64,000 bases of DNA from Pseudaeromonas sp963677375 (GCA_963677375.2 CAXXIF010000019.1:186001-250000), one strand, 5' to 3'; positions 25,848 through 36,009 are shown, numbered from the stretch's first letter. The notes: generated from the sequence alone by a model not told the origin. Numbers and translations are program-made.

Positions 25848-26865
25848 CCTGATTACCACCATGATTCAGCCCTTCAGAACTACTCTTAAAGAGTTCTGTT
25901 CTGGAGGTTAATATCATGGCCAGAAACAAGGTTCAGTTTCAAAAAAGCATGAGCATTCATACCTTTATTCAGCATTATGGCGATGAAGCGCAGTGTCAGC
26001 AGCGACTATTTGACATCCGCTGGCCACACGGATTCCAGTGCCCAAACTGCGGACACTCCCATGCTTGCAAGCTCAAATCGCGACCCGTCTACCAATGTAA
26101 TCAATGCCACCAACAAACCTCGGTAACCGCCGGGACTCTCTTTGCCTACTCCAAATTGCCTCTTTCCATCTGGTTTCTGGCCATCTATCTGATGACTCAA
26201 GAGAAAAATGGTGTTTCCGCTCTCGAGCTATCCCGTGAGCTTGGCATTTCCTACAACGCCACTTGGCGGCTTAAGCACAAGCTCATGCAGGCCATGAAAG
26301 AGCGGGATGATGAGGTTCCTCTCTCCGGGATCATCCAGCTTGATGATGCCTATTGGGGTGGTGTCCGCGCTGGAAAGGTAGGCCGTGGCGCTGCGGGTAA
26401 GCGCCCTTTTGTTGCTGCCGTTTCACTCAATCACGAAGGGCACCCGATCCATATGCGATTCAGTGCCGTTGAGGGATTCAAGAAAAAAGAACTCACGCAA
26501 TGGGCTATTAAACACCTGCGGCCATCATCCTTGGTGGTATCTGATGGTCTGGCCTGTTTCCGTGGTGTTGAAGAAGCCAAGAATGCTCATCTAGCTATCG
26601 TGACAGGCGGCGGTCCTGCCAGCGTAAAACTGCCGTATTTCAAGTGGGTCAACACGATGATAGGCAACGTGAAAAACGCCATGCATGGAACGTATCACGC
26701 AATAAATCAGAAACATCTACCGCGGTATTTGGCGGAGTTCTGCTTTAAGTTCAATCACCGATTCAATCTAGAGTCGATGATAATGGAGCTGATCAGAGTC
26801 GGCTCTCGAACGGCTCCAATGCCACAACGCCTGTTGAAGCTGGCTGAGTCTCGATGGTAATCAGG
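25848..26865 (+). mobile_element. IS1595-family insertion sequence, 1018 bp
   Basis: The element is bounded by imperfect inverted repeats of about 24 bp. The left end begins CCTGATTACCACCATG; the right end, read inward, begins CCTGATTACCATCGAG. The first 11 bases are identical, and TCAGCC is shared further in. It carries one transposase gene and creates an exact 8-bp direct repeat of the target. The element plus one target copy is 1026 bp, a multiple of three, and it sits inside a histidine kinase gene. The intact ends and open transposase frame suggest a recent insertion. Confidence 0.92.
25916..26860 (+). CDS. IS1595-family transposase (DDE, zinc-ribbon)
   Basis: This is a 314-residue ISXO2-like transposase. 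The N-terminal zinc ribbon has CPNC (about residue 41) and CNQC (about 60). The DDE-type core has Asp in GIIQLDDAYWGG and Asp in LVVSDGLACF, and the third position looks like Asn in MIGNVKNAMHGTYH, as in the DDNK subgroups. A helix-turn-helix-like segment, LSRELGISYNATWRLKHKL, lies between the ribbon and the core. GGAGG lies eight bases before the ATG. The TAA stop codon is inside the right terminal repeat. The frame is complete and probably functional. Confidence 0.93.
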   Translation: MARNKVQFQKSMSIHTFIQHYGDEAQCQQRLFDIRWPHGFQCPNCGHSHACKLKSRPVYQCNQCHQQTSVTAGTLFAYSKLPLSIWFLAIYLMTQEKNGVSALELSRELGISYNATWRLKHKLMQAMKERDDEVPLSGIIQLDDAYWGGVRAGKVGRGAAGKRPFVAAVSLNHEGHPIHMRFSAVEGFKKKELTQWAIKHLRPSSLVVSDGLACFRGVEEAKNAHLAIVTGGGPASVKLPYFKWVNTMIGNVKNAMHGTYHAINQKHLPRYLAEFCFKFNHRFNLESMIMELIRVGSRTAPMPQRLLKLAESRW

Positions 26866-26873
26866 TATATATT
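26866..26873. repeat. 8-bp target duplication, right copy
   Basis: TATATATT follows the right end of the insertion sequence and is identical to 25840-25847. Confidence 0.92.
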
Positions 26874-28422
26874 TAAAATGACCATCAGGCTCCAGCCAGT
26901 AAATACAGTCGCTGGCGTTTTCTGCCAGCAACCGATATTTAACTTCCGACTCTCGTAACGCCTCATGGGCCGCCTCTAGTCGTACACGCGCGGCAATCGC
27001 ATCTTCCATCAGGTTCAATGCGGCTAATCGAGCTTGCTGTTGTGATGCCAGAGCGGTTTGCTGGTTCTCCTGCAGGCGTTTTTCAGCCTCAACCTGCAGA
27101 TGAATGTCTTCAACCACCGAAATGAAGTAATCAGGAGAGTCATCGTCTTTGCGGATCAATGCCACGGTTAGATTGATCCAGACCAAATCACCGCTCTTAC
27201 GGATATACCGTTTTCTAATCGAATAGGTTTCTCGCTCCTTGTTGAGTACCTGCTGCACCAATTTCATATCCGTATCCAGATCTTCTGGATAGGTGATTTT
27301 CTGAAATGTCAGTTGGTGCAGCTCGTCGGCATCATAGCCAAGGATGTCACAGAGTCGATGATTGACACGTAACCAATGCCCGCTTGGGGCTACCAGAGCC
27401 AAACCTACCGCTGCTTGTTCAAATGTAGCCCGGAAGCGTTGTTCACTCTCGCGCAAGGCATATTCACTGTCTTCTCGTTGCTGCATCGCATTGGCGACCA
27501 ATTGCCTGATCCGCACAATTTCCCGAATGTTTGGTGATGGTGACTCACTGTCAGAGGATTTCAGAATGGCCGTCATGGCTCGAGCCAGGCGCCGACTGGC
27601 ATATAATCCTCCAAGACCTCCGGCTAGGGTGGTAGCCAGCAGGATGAGACCCAGAGTTGTCGAGGCTTTGATGAGCGGGGGCAGGTAGGATGCGCGAGGT
27701 ATATCTAGCGCTACAGACCAGGGGGCGCTGGATAAATGACTTTCGACATGCTTGAAGATGGCGGATGGGTCCAAAATATGGTTCAACATGGATGGGGGAT
27801 TTCGCGCAATCACCGCTTGTGCCCCATCATACAGCGTGAGATACCAGCCTTGTGGGATGGCAATATTGGCAATCTGATTTTGAAACTGGGTGGTTTCTAT
27901 GGTGGTGAGTAATAAGAATGCTACCTTGCCAGATCGAACGACTGGGACCGCGATAGCAACCAGCGGTTTATTGGCTACTGGACCCATCACCTGATCGCCG
28001 ACGGCCGGTTTTTGAGTGGCTAGAGCCATAGGGGCGGCACCGTGACCCTCAGGGATCGGTAGGTGTGGCAATGGTGTGCCGAAGGGAACTCGGGTATTGA
28101 ATAGCATCTGCATATCGGCGGAGGCCAGGATGATCTGACTACCAAAGCTATGCTCAAATCCCTGAGCTTCTCGATATAAAATAGGCCACCCCTTTTCATC
28201 GTCGATCAGCGGTGAAACAGCGAGAATATTGAGTGCCTTAATGCGGGCTTCCAGAGCTCCATCGATCGCAGTGTGAAAATTTTTGGTTAACCGGAAAGCG
28301 GCCTGATCTTGCTCACGTTGCGCGGAAATGACGACATTGATTACCAAATATGTGGCCAACAGAATCAATGGCAGTATACATAGCCAAATCAGGCGACTGA
28401 GAAAACCCTGTAGGGCTATCAT
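26866..28422 (-). pseudogene. Hybrid histidine kinase, 5' part (split by an insertion sequence)
   Basis: This is the N-terminal third of the kinase. It has a membrane segment (about residues 8-28), a Cache-like periplasmic sensor region (about 35-260), a second membrane segment (about 262-284), a HAMP-like linker, a PAS domain (FRATFEQAAVGLALVAPSG, with PAC end YFISVVEDIHLQ) and the start of another PAS domain. Reading continues as GHFKYI into the insertion and stops after about 30 foreign residues. Removing the element and one target copy joins GHFKYI to SPACERISGY and gives a protein of about 1499 residues. The ATG at 28422 overlaps the stop of the upstream kinase gene (ATGA). Confidence 0.88.
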
Positions 28423-31031
28423 GGACTGGTTTTCCGGCAATATTGATCGTCCATATGCTCGTTCGTTCCAGATAACAAGCCATCTTCGATCAACAACTCA
28501 TCGGGGAGGGAGACTATGGGTTGGAATGGTGGTGTGAGCCCCAACTGGATAGACAGTTCATTGACCTGCTGCTTCAGCGCTATCATGTCCAGCTCCCGTC
28601 CTATGGTGGCGCGATTGAATCGTTCCAGCTCATTATTTTGTGCCGCCAACTCTTCGGCCTGGTGGCGGAGTTCAAGTTCAATATTTTTCTGATGATTGAT
28701 GTCACTGATGGTTCCGATCATACGGCTAGGGTGGCCTGACTCATCACGTTCGACAACCCTGCCTCTGCCTCGCATCCATTTGATGTCGCCATCCCGAGTC
28801 ACTAATCGATAGTCAAATTCGCTCGCTGATGTTTTTCCTTGAAAATGTGCCTCCATTTCCTGCAAGACACGGGGAAGATCATCGGGATAAACAGTAGATT
28901 TAAAGAAGTCAAAATTGGCGGTGACCTGGTCCGGAGAGTAGCCGACGATTTCGTAATAATGGGGAGAAAGATAGGCTCGGTCGCGCTCAACATCCCAATC
29001 CCACAACCCGACATCCGTGACCACGAGTGCTAATTGCAAGCGACTTTCACTGACGCGAATGGACTCTTCGGCCTGTTTTTTTTCCGTCATGTCGCGAACT
29101 ATGCCCCGAAAACCAATCAACAAGCCGTCGGTATTTAGAATGGGCTGTCCGCTGGTTTGCATATAACGTTGGCTACCATCCAGATGGTAATTGATATAGT
29201 CAACATCACGAAAAGGATGAAGGGATACGCGGAGAGATTGAAACAATGCTTGCATACGGGTTGATTCCGCAGGCGGCATTAAATCGAAAAATGTTTTCCC
29301 AATAAGAGACTCTGAAGAGTAACCGAGAAGTCGCTGAACACTGGCCGAAGTATAAAGCAGACGCCCTTCCGCATCAGATTCCCAAATCCAGTCAATCGAT
29401 GCGCTGACAATATCGTAGAAACGCTGTTCGCTCAGATGCAGTGTCTGGCGGGTCGCTTGTTGTTTTTGTATCAGAGTATCAATTCGCGCCAGTAACTCAT
29501 CGATGGCAAAGGGTTTCGATAAATAATCCTGTACTCCCAACTGAAATAGTTTAATTCGTAGCGCCTCATCGGATTTTGCACTCAAAATAACGATCGGGAC
29601 ATCAGCCAAAGCGGCGTGATGTCGCAATTCCTCAACCATACGTTCTCCACTCATTTCGGGCATCATCAAGTCACACAAAATAAGATTGGGATGTACGGCA
29701 AGAGCCTGTTTGATTCCTTCATAACCATTAAATGCAGAGACAATGTTGTAGTGCGGACGCAGGGTGTCCGCAATGAAGTTATTCATATCAATATTGTCTT
29801 CGACGATCAGGATCACAGGGGCTTCATTGGGGGGGGGATTGGACTGCTTACTGGCATCTTCATGCGGTGAGGCGGGCAATCGAAGTTCATCAATGCGCTG
29901 CTGAGTCTCGCTGAGAGCATCCAGCGTGGCAGTTGAGTTTTTGACCTCACATTCCTGTGGCGCGAGGCAGGGCAGTTCTACTTTAAACCAGGCTCCGCCC
30001 TTGGGCGAGGCTTGGACTGAGACATGGCCACGATGCAACTCGGTGAATTCTTTAACGATGGCCAAGCCGAGTCCGGTACCGTCGAAGCGACGCTGCGAAC
30101 CGCCGTCAATTTGACGAAACCGTTCGAAAATCAGCTCTCTTGCCTCGGGGGGAACTCCCGGTCCACTGTCCTGGATATTCAAGATGATCCGTTCATCCTG
30201 TTGTTGCATATCGAACAGAATATGGCCGCCTTTCGGCGTAAATTTAAAGGCATTGGATAACAGGTTAATCAAAATGCGTTGTGTTTTTTCGGCGTCAATT
30301 TCTACGAGCGGCAAGTTTGGGACATGGATGCGAAAATCGATCTCTTTTTCATAAGCCAATGAATCAAATTGGGAGGCAATGGCGCGACCTAATCCTGCCA
30401 GGTCCACTCGTGCATACTCCATGGGCATACGCCCGGATTCAAGTTTGGCAGCATCAAGCAAGTCATTGATATGCCGGTAAAGCTGACGTGATGCGCGCAA
30501 CATCATCTCGTTTTCACGGTGTTCGGCTGCTGACAGCTCCGGTCGCTGCTGGCGGTGGGCCAGCGGGCTCATAATGAGAGTCAAGGGAGTGCGTAATTCA
30601 TGACTGATATTGGCAAAAAATTGGCTCTTTAACTCTTCCAGCTCCCGCGTTCGCTGGTAGAGGATCGTGAGTTGTTCATTGGCCTCGCGTGCATCGCTCA
30701 GTGCACTTTCTGCTCGTAACTTCGCTTTTTTCAGACCTTCTTGCATATCGCTAAATAGATAGCCCATGACGAGAAATAGCCCTGCGGAGTAGATGTTGGG
30801 CTGGTTAGTCACAACCCAACTGAGTTGGGGAGGAATGAAAAAATACCAGACCAATAAAATGCTGAGTACCGTGCTGATCAGCCCTGCCGAGAGTCCGCCC
30901 AGGCGTGCGCTAAAGAAGACGGCTGGGAAAAATAGAAACCAGACAAATGGTGAGATCCAGGGCCACATGAACCACTGAAAAACCAAGGCCAGGAGAGGTA
31001 ACAAGATTGCAAAACCAAAGCGTATCGTCAT
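28419..31031 (-). CDS. Membrane hybrid sensor histidine kinase
   Basis: This 870-residue protein has about four N-terminal membrane helices of a DUF4118-like module (residues 5-95), a HisKA domain with His in FFANISHELRTPL (about 140), an HATPase (SNAFKFTPKGG, DSGPGVPPE, DGTGLGLAIVKEF), and a receiver with Asp in LILCDLMMPEMSG. Two PAS domains follow (DWIWESDAEGRLLYTSASV and GLWDWDVERDRAYLSPHYY), then a C-terminal coiled coil. PAS domains after the receiver are unusual and there is no second kinase core. AAGGAG lies 11 bases before the ATG. It is the middle gene of a three-gene signalling operon. Confidence 0.9.
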   Translation of the reverse strand: MTIRFGFAILLPLLALVFQWFMWPWISPFVWFLFFPAVFFSARLGGLSAGLISTVLSILLVWYFFIPPQLSWVVTNQPNIYSAGLFLVMGYLFSDMQEGLKKAKLRAESALSDAREANEQLTILYQRTRELEELKSQFFANISHELRTPLTLIMSPLAHRQQRPELSAAEHRENEMMLRASRQLYRHINDLLDAAKLESGRMPMEYARVDLAGLGRAIASQFDSLAYEKEIDFRIHVPNLPLVEIDAEKTQRILINLLSNAFKFTPKGGHILFDMQQQDERIILNIQDSGPGVPPEARELIFERFRQIDGGSQRRFDGTGLGLAIVKEFTELHRGHVSVQASPKGGAWFKVELPCLAPQECEVKNSTATLDALSETQQRIDELRLPASPHEDASKQSNPPPNEAPVILIVEDNIDMNNFIADTLRPHYNIVSAFNGYEGIKQALAVHPNLILCDLMMPEMSGERMVEELRHHAALADVPIVILSAKSDEALRIKLFQLGVQDYLSKPFAIDELLARIDTLIQKQQATRQTLHLSEQRFYDIVSASIDWIWESDAEGRLLYTSASVQRLLGYSSESLIGKTFFDLMPPAESTRMQALFQSLRVSLHPFRDVDYINYHLDGSQRYMQTSGQPILNTDGLLIGFRGIVRDMTEKKQAEESIRVSESRLQLALVVTDVGLWDWDVERDRAYLSPHYYEIVGYSPDQVTANFDFFKSTVYPDDLPRVLQEMEAHFQGKTSASEFDYRLVTRDGDIKWMRGRGRVVERDESGHPSRMIGTISDINHQKNIELELRHQAEELAAQNNELERFNRATIGRELDMIALKQQVNELSIQLGLTPPFQPIVSLPDELLIEDGLLSGTNEHMDDQYCRKTSP

Positions 31032-31101
31032 CCTATTTGCATCTCCTTCTCGGGCTGGTGACTTTTCTACTGGCTAGCACTGAATGCGGGTAGGAAATGG
31101 T

Positions 31102-32205
31102 TCAGGGGTTATGCTCGGTATCGCGGTACTGATCGGCAATCTCTTGGCACTGTTTGAAACAAGCAAGGAAGGCATCGACAATATCTGGATCAAAGTGCTG
31201 ACCTCGTCCAGACACAATGATGTCGCATGCGGCCTGATAGCTCATTGCCGGTTTGTAAACCCGGGCTGAGATGAGAGCATCAAAGACATCGGCGAGGGCC
31301 ATGATGCGTGCGGCGATAGGGATTTCATCGCCGCGAAGACCATCCGGATAGCCACTTCCATCCCATTTTTCATGGTGCCAGCGCGCTATTTCTTTGGCTA
31401 ACCGCAAAAATTCTACCGGCTTAGGTACATCCCGTTCGGCTTGACTGATGGCATCGCTACCCAATTGGGCATGCGTTTTCATGATGAGCCATTCTGCCGG
31501 TGTGAGAGGACCCGGCTTGCGTAGAATGGCATCAGGTATCCCAACTTTACCAATATCATGCAGGGGGGCTGACAGGGTCAGGACGTGGATATAGTGTTCG
31601 GTGAGGGTGGCCGAAAAACGGGGATGTGACTGGAGCTGACGGGCTATTTGATGAACGTAGGCTTGAGTTCGAAGGATGTGATTTCCCGTTTCCGGATCCC
31701 GAGTTTCGGCAAGGTGGGCGAGGGCTCGTATAGACACCTTTTGTATGAGCTCATTTTCAGCCATCCGCCTGGCGACTTCGCCCTCCAGATAGTCGTTCTG
31801 ATTGCGCAACCAGTCGCGCGCCTGTTTTAGCTCCAATTGGGTTTTTATTCGAGCCAGTAAAATTTGCGGGACTATCGGTTTGGTTATGTAATCGGCGCCT
31901 CCGACTTCCAGCCCGTGCATTTCGGACTCCGTGCTGTCCATGGCCGTGACAAAAATAACCGGAATTTCCTTGGTTTCCTCATCGGAGCGCAATAACTCAA
32001 ACAGCTGGTAGCCATCCATGTTAGGCATCATGACATCCAATAAAATCAGGTCGGGTGGCGGTAATAGATGTGAAATGTGTAGAGCTATCATTCCTGATGT
32101 GGCCGCACGCACCTGATAGTGTGGTTGCAGTAATTCATTGAGAATATTGAGGTTCTCAGGCGAGTCATCAACCACCATGATGGTGTGTTGCGGCTGGATA
32201 GACAT
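31102..32205 (-). CDS. Response regulator with HD-GYP c-di-GMP phosphodiesterase domain
   Basis: This 367-residue cytoplasmic protein has an N-terminal receiver domain (about 8-125; VVDDSPENLN, phospho-Asp in LILLDVMMPNMDG, Lys in YITKP) and an HD-GYP domain (about 155-345; LHDIGKVGIPDAIL and HHEKWDGSGYPDGL). All the motif residues expected for c-di-GMP hydrolysis are present, as in RpfG. It is the first gene of the operon with two hybrid kinases, which are its likely phosphodonors. The 495-bp region upstream to lipA is AT-rich near 32280-32350 and probably holds the promoter; I see no gene in it. Confidence 0.93.
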   Translation of the reverse strand: MSIQPQHTIMVVDDSPENLNILNELLQPHYQVRAATSGMIALHISHLLPPPDLILLDVMMPNMDGYQLFELLRSDEETKEIPVIFVTAMDSTESEMHGLEVGGADYITKPIVPQILLARIKTQLELKQARDWLRNQNDYLEGEVARRMAENELIQKVSIRALAHLAETRDPETGNHILRTQAYVHQIARQLQSHPRFSATLTEHYIHVLTLSAPLHDIGKVGIPDAILRKPGPLTPAEWLIMKTHAQLGSDAISQAERDVPKPVEFLRLAKEIARWHHEKWDGSGYPDGLRGDEIPIAARIMALADVFDALISARVYKPAMSYQAACDIIVSGRGQHFDPDIVDAFLACFKQCQEIADQYRDTEHNP

Positions 32206-32700
32206 GGATGCACCCCCATATCGAGAATGCTCAAGACATTGAGCTAACTTGGTCTATCAGTTATAGGTCACAGCACCTGATTAGTCTAATTTGATTTATT
32301 TATTTAACCACATGATATGTATGTGTATTTATGGCTTTTCCCTAGCGGTTTAAGGCTAGATAAGTGACCCGGTAGAAAGATGATTTTCGACGGTTACTGC
32401 ACTGCGTATGGCACTGTTGTTGCGCGAGGTGCGGACATGAGAAGGGCTTGAGGGGATCTGCGGTGGCCATGGGTCTGAGGCCGGTCAACCGCTCATATAT
32501 GCGCTTCTGGATCTAGGATGTTGTTTGACTCTGAACAAGAAAAACACGCTTTCCTAACCCATTACATTGCCAGCGACGACCCAGGATCAGGGAATTCCTT
32601 GAAGGGGGAATTTCCGTTCCCATGGCCGTCGCCAGTCGTCTTTATTGACGCAGAGTACAAGAAAGCGATGGTGAGTCGTGAAGACAGATGGAATTCACGA

Positions 32701-33666
32701 CTACTTAACTTCCTTACCCTGAGCTTGCAGATCGGCGTGGTAAGACGAGCGCACAAAGGGGCCGCAGGCGGCGTGGGTGAAGCCCAGATCCAGAGCGATG
32801 GCTTTGAGCTCATCAAACTCGTGGGGCGGTACGTAACGTTTCACCGGCAGGTGGTGACGGCTGGGCTGCAGATACTGGCCCAGGGTCAACATGGTGACAC
32901 CGTGGGCGCGCAGATCTTTGAGTACCTCGACGATCTCGTCGTTGGTTTCTCCCAACCCCATCATCAAGCCGGATTTGGTCGGCATATCCGGGTGTTGTTC
33001 ACCCATGCGGCGCAGCAGCCCCAGCGACCATTTGTAGTCAGCCCCCGGACGCGCCATGCGGTAGAGGCGGGGAGCGGTTTCCAGATTGTGGTTGAACACA
33101 TCCGGCGGATTCGACTGGAAGATCTCCAGCGCCGTTTCCATGCGGCCTCGGAAGTCCGGGGTCAGGGTCTCGATGCGGGTGCTGGGGGACTCTTCACGAA
33201 TGGCGCGGATCGAGTCGGCAAAGTGCTGGGCACCACCGTCCCGCAGATCGTCCCGATCCACCGAGGTGATGACCACATACTTGAGTTTCATCTCGGCGAT
33301 GGTGCGGCCGAGCTTGCGCGGCTCGTCGCTGTCCGGCGCCAGCGGGCGGCCATGGGCCACATCGCAGAACGGGCAACGGCGGGTACATATGGCGCCCAAG
33401 ATCATGAAGGTGGCGGTGCCGTGGTTAAAACATTCGGACAGATTCGGGCAGGAGGCTTCCTCACACACCGAGTGCAGATTGTTCTTGCGCATGATGTTCT
33501 TCACCGCCTGGATCTTCTCGCTGGTGGCGGGCAGACGGATACGCATCCAGTCCGGTTTCTTCAGCGGGGCCTCATCGGCATCCGGCATGAATTTGACCGG
33601 GATCAGCGCCATCTTGTCGGCATCACGCAGTTTGATGCCGGGCTCTACGCGTACAGGTTTGCTCAT
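32701..33666 (-). CDS. lipA: Lipoyl synthase
   Basis: This 321-residue radical-SAM enzyme inserts two sulfurs into octanoyl groups on lipoyl domains. It has the auxiliary cluster motif CEEASCPNLSEC and the radical-SAM motif CTRRCPFC, plus the C-terminal Ser cluster ligand in FVRSSYHAD. ATG 33666 gives the same length as the E. coli protein; a GTG one codon earlier is possible. It starts four bases after the lipB stop codon. Confidence 0.96.
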   Translation of the reverse strand: MSKPVRVEPGIKLRDADKMALIPVKFMPDADEAPLKKPDWMRIRLPATSEKIQAVKNIMRKNNLHSVCEEASCPNLSECFNHGTATFMILGAICTRRCPFCDVAHGRPLAPDSDEPRKLGRTIAEMKLKYVVITSVDRDDLRDGGAQHFADSIRAIREESPSTRIETLTPDFRGRMETALEIFQSNPPDVFNHNLETAPRLYRMARPGADYKWSLGLLRRMGEQHPDMPTKSGLMMGLGETNDEIVEVLKDLRAHGVTMLTLGQYLQPSRHHLPVKRYVPPHEFDELKAIALDLGFTHAACGPFVRSSYHADLQAQGKEVK

Positions 33667-33669
33667 CAC

Positions 33670-34311
33670 TCAGCTCTCGGTTAGTTCGGTCCAGGTGGAA
33701 TAATCAATCAGTCGGGTCAGCTCAGCCAGCAGCAGAGGCGCTGCCTCGGCCACGGTTTGCGGACCGCCCAGAGAAGAGGTCTGGGTCATGGTCAGTCCGG
33801 CATAACCACAGGGGTTGATGTGGCTAAATGGAGCCAGATCCAGATTGACGTTGAGTGCCAGGCCATGAAAGGAGCAGCCCCGGCGGATGCGTAGCCCCAA
33901 AGAGGCAATTTTAGCCCCCGCCACGTAGACGCCGGGGGCATCGGGCTTGGCCATGGCCTCGATACCGGAATGGGCCAACAGAGCGATGACAGCCTGCTCC
34001 ATGTCGGTCACCAACTGCCGTACCCCAAGCCCTTTGCGGCGAACATCGATCAGCAGATAGGCAATCAGCTGACCGGGGCCGTGGTAGGTGATCTGGCCGC
34101 CACGATCCGATTGCACCACCGGAATATCGGTCTGGTGCAGTAGATGTTCGGCTTTGCCCGCCTGACCCTGGGTATAGACGGCCTCATGTTGCAACAGCCA
34201 AATCTCATCCGCCGTGGTCGCATCGCGACTGTCGGTAAACGCCTGCATGGCCTGCCAGGTCTGCAGGTAGGGGCGAATGCCGAGGTGCCGGACTATGAGT
34301 GATTGCTGCAA
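33670..34311 (-). CDS. lipB: Octanoyl transferase
   Basis: This 213-residue enzyme moves octanoate from acyl carrier protein to lipoyl domains, the step before LipA. The family motif QSDRGGQITYHGPGQ and the catalytic Cys and Lys (NPCGYAGL and AGAKIASLGL) are present. I propose a TTG start at 34311: it matches the E. coli N-terminus and length, and the in-frame ATG at 34356 lies next to a TATAAT-like promoter element and would add 15 unconserved residues. The start remains uncertain. Confidence 0.93.
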   Translation of the reverse strand: MQQSLIVRHLGIRPYLQTWQAMQAFTDSRDATTADEIWLLQHEAVYTQGQAGKAEHLLHQTDIPVVQSDRGGQITYHGPGQLIAYLLIDVRRKGLGVRQLVTDMEQAVIALLAHSGIEAMAKPDAPGVYVAGAKIASLGLRIRRGCSFHGLALNVNLDLAPFSHINPCGYAGLTMTQTSSLGGPQTVAEAAPLLLAELTRLIDYSTWTELTES

Positions 34312-34387
34312 CCTTGTATCCTTTTTGTAAAATTCGCGGCTCATTATAACCAGCAACAGGCTGATTACCAGTCAGTTGTGACGTCGA

Positions 34388-34657
34388 TCACAGCACCATG
34401 CGGACCAGCTCCAGCTTGCCCAGCTCCACGTACATGGTCTCCAGATGCTCCTTGCTGGTCGCGGTGACGGTGACGCTGACCGAGACATAGTTCCCCTTGG
34501 CGCTAGGGCGCAGGGTGGGCGAATAGTCGGCCGGAGCATGTTGTTGCAGCACGGCAACCACTTGGTCGGCCAACTCGGGATGGGCGACACCCAGAACCTT
34601 GAACGGGAACTGGCAGGGGAACTCGAGGAGTTCGTCAAATTTGGTATTCAAGGACAT
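34388..34657 (-). CDS. ybeD: YbeD/DUF493 family protein
   Basis: This 89-residue cytoplasmic protein of the DUF493 (YbeD) family has an ACT-like ferredoxin fold, usually found between dacA and lipB as here. The start MSLNTKFDELLEFPCQFPFKV at 34657 matches relatives; the longer open frame is not supported. Its molecular function is unknown. Confidence 0.9.
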   Translation of the reverse strand: MSLNTKFDELLEFPCQFPFKVLGVAHPELADQVVAVLQQHAPADYSPTLRPSAKGNYVSVSVTVTATSKEHLETMYVELGKLELVRMVL

Positions 34658-34779
34658 GGTGTTCTCTCTTGCATGCTGTGCGTCGTGAAAGGACGACGGT
34701 TGGTTGATCTGGGCGGTGCCGGACCAATAAACAGGCCCTGACATGCAGGGCCTGTTTCATCTGTCTCCACCTGGGCTGA

Positions 34780-36009
34780 TTAGGCGATCAGGCGTTGGAA
34801 CAGCAAGACCAGGTAGTCCCAGAGTCGACTGAAGAGGCTGCCTTCATTGACCTCTTCGAGGGCAACCAGTGGATATTGCGCCACATCCTTGCCATCGAGC
34901 TTCAGGAAGATGGTGCCAACTTGCTCTCCCTTCTTGATGGGGGCATCCAGCTCGTTTTTCAACTGGAAATCGGCTTTGAGTTTACCGTTGCTGTTGCGCG
35001 GCAGCACCAGACTGATCTCCTGATCGGTCCCCAGCTTGATGTCACTCTTGTCACCCATCCATACCCGCTGGGTCACCAGCTCGGCACCCTGCTTGTACGG
35101 GGTCACATTCTGGTAGAAGCGGAAACCGTAGGTCAGCAACTTTTTGCTCTCTTCGGCCCGTTGCGCTTCGCTGCCGGAACCAATCACGACCGAGATCAGA
35201 CGCATGTTGTCCGGGCCAGTCGCCGAGGCGACCAGATTATAGCCAACCTCACTGACGTGACCGGTCTTGATGCCGTCGACGGCCAGGCTCTTGTCCCACA
35301 GCAGGCGGTTGCGGTTGTGCTGGACGATACCGTTGAAGGTGAACTCTTTTTGCGAGTAGATGGCGTATTCGTTCGGCAGGTCACGAATCAATGCCCGGCC
35401 TAGCAATCCCATGTCGTAGGCACTGGAGTAGTGATTCTCGTTGTACAGACCATGGGCATTAACAAAATGGCTCTCTTTCATGCCCAGGCGGTCAGCCCAC
35501 TGATTCATCAGACTGGCAAAGGAGTCTTCGGAGCCTGCAATGTGTTCGGCCATGGCAATACAGGCATCATTACCGGATTGGATGATGATCCCCTTATTTA
35601 GGTTATCAACACTCACTTGTTTGCCCACTTCGATAAACATCTTCGAAGAATCGGTGTAGTTCTTGGCCCAGGCGTTTTGGCTGATGGTGACCATGTCCTC
35701 TGGCTTGATGCGTCCGGCCTTCAGCTCCTGACCGATGACATAGGAGGTCATCATCTTGGTCAAGCTGGCGGGCGGCAAACGTTCGTGCTCATTGCTGCCA
35801 AACAGCACCTGACCGGTGTGATAATCCATCAGCAGGAAGGCTTTGGCGGCGATCTGGGGTGGCGTAGGCAGGGCCACCGGAGCCGGCATCGGCATGGGCT
35901 TCGGGTCCGGCTTGGGCAGTGCATCGGGCGTCGGAGTGGACGTTGCGGCAACAGCCGTCATCGAGAGCGCCATAGCGGCACAGAGCAGCAAGGGTTTCGC
36001 CAGTTTCAA
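34780..36009 (-). CDS. dacA: D-alanyl-D-alanine carboxypeptidase (PBP5/6 type)
   Basis: This 409-residue periplasmic enzyme trims the terminal D-Ala of peptidoglycan side chains. It has a signal peptide (about residues 1-22), a proline-rich linker, the SXXK motif in PASLTKMM, SXN in IQSGNDAC and KTG in GIKTGHVSEVGYN. The C-terminus ends in an amphipathic helix (SLFSRLWDYLVLLFQRLIA) that anchors it to the inner membrane. The start codon is TTG with AAGGA eight bases upstream; no ATG fits the signal peptide. Confidence 0.94.
   Translation of the reverse strand: MKLAKPLLLCAAMALSMTAVAATSTPTPDALPKPDPKPMPMPAPVALPTPPQIAAKAFLLMDYHTGQVLFGSNEHERLPPASLTKMMTSYVIGQELKAGRIKPEDMVTISQNAWAKNYTDSSKMFIEVGKQVSVDNLNKGIIIQSGNDACIAMAEHIAGSEDSFASLMNQWADRLGMKESHFVNAHGLYNENHYSSAYDMGLLGRALIRDLPNEYAIYSQKEFTFNGIVQHNRNRLLWDKSLAVDGIKTGHVSEVGYNLVASATGPDNMRLISVVIGSGSEAQRAEESKKLLTYGFRFYQNVTPYKQGAELVTQRVWMGDKSDIKLGTDQEISLVLPRNSNGKLKADFQLKNELDAPIKKGEQVGTIFLKLDGKDVAQYPLVALEEVNEGSLFSRLWDYLVLLFQRLIA

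Noticed and set aside
32518..33684. A 388-residue open frame on the plus strand
   Set aside because: Most of it is antisense to lipA; the part before 32701 has no homology or ribosome site.
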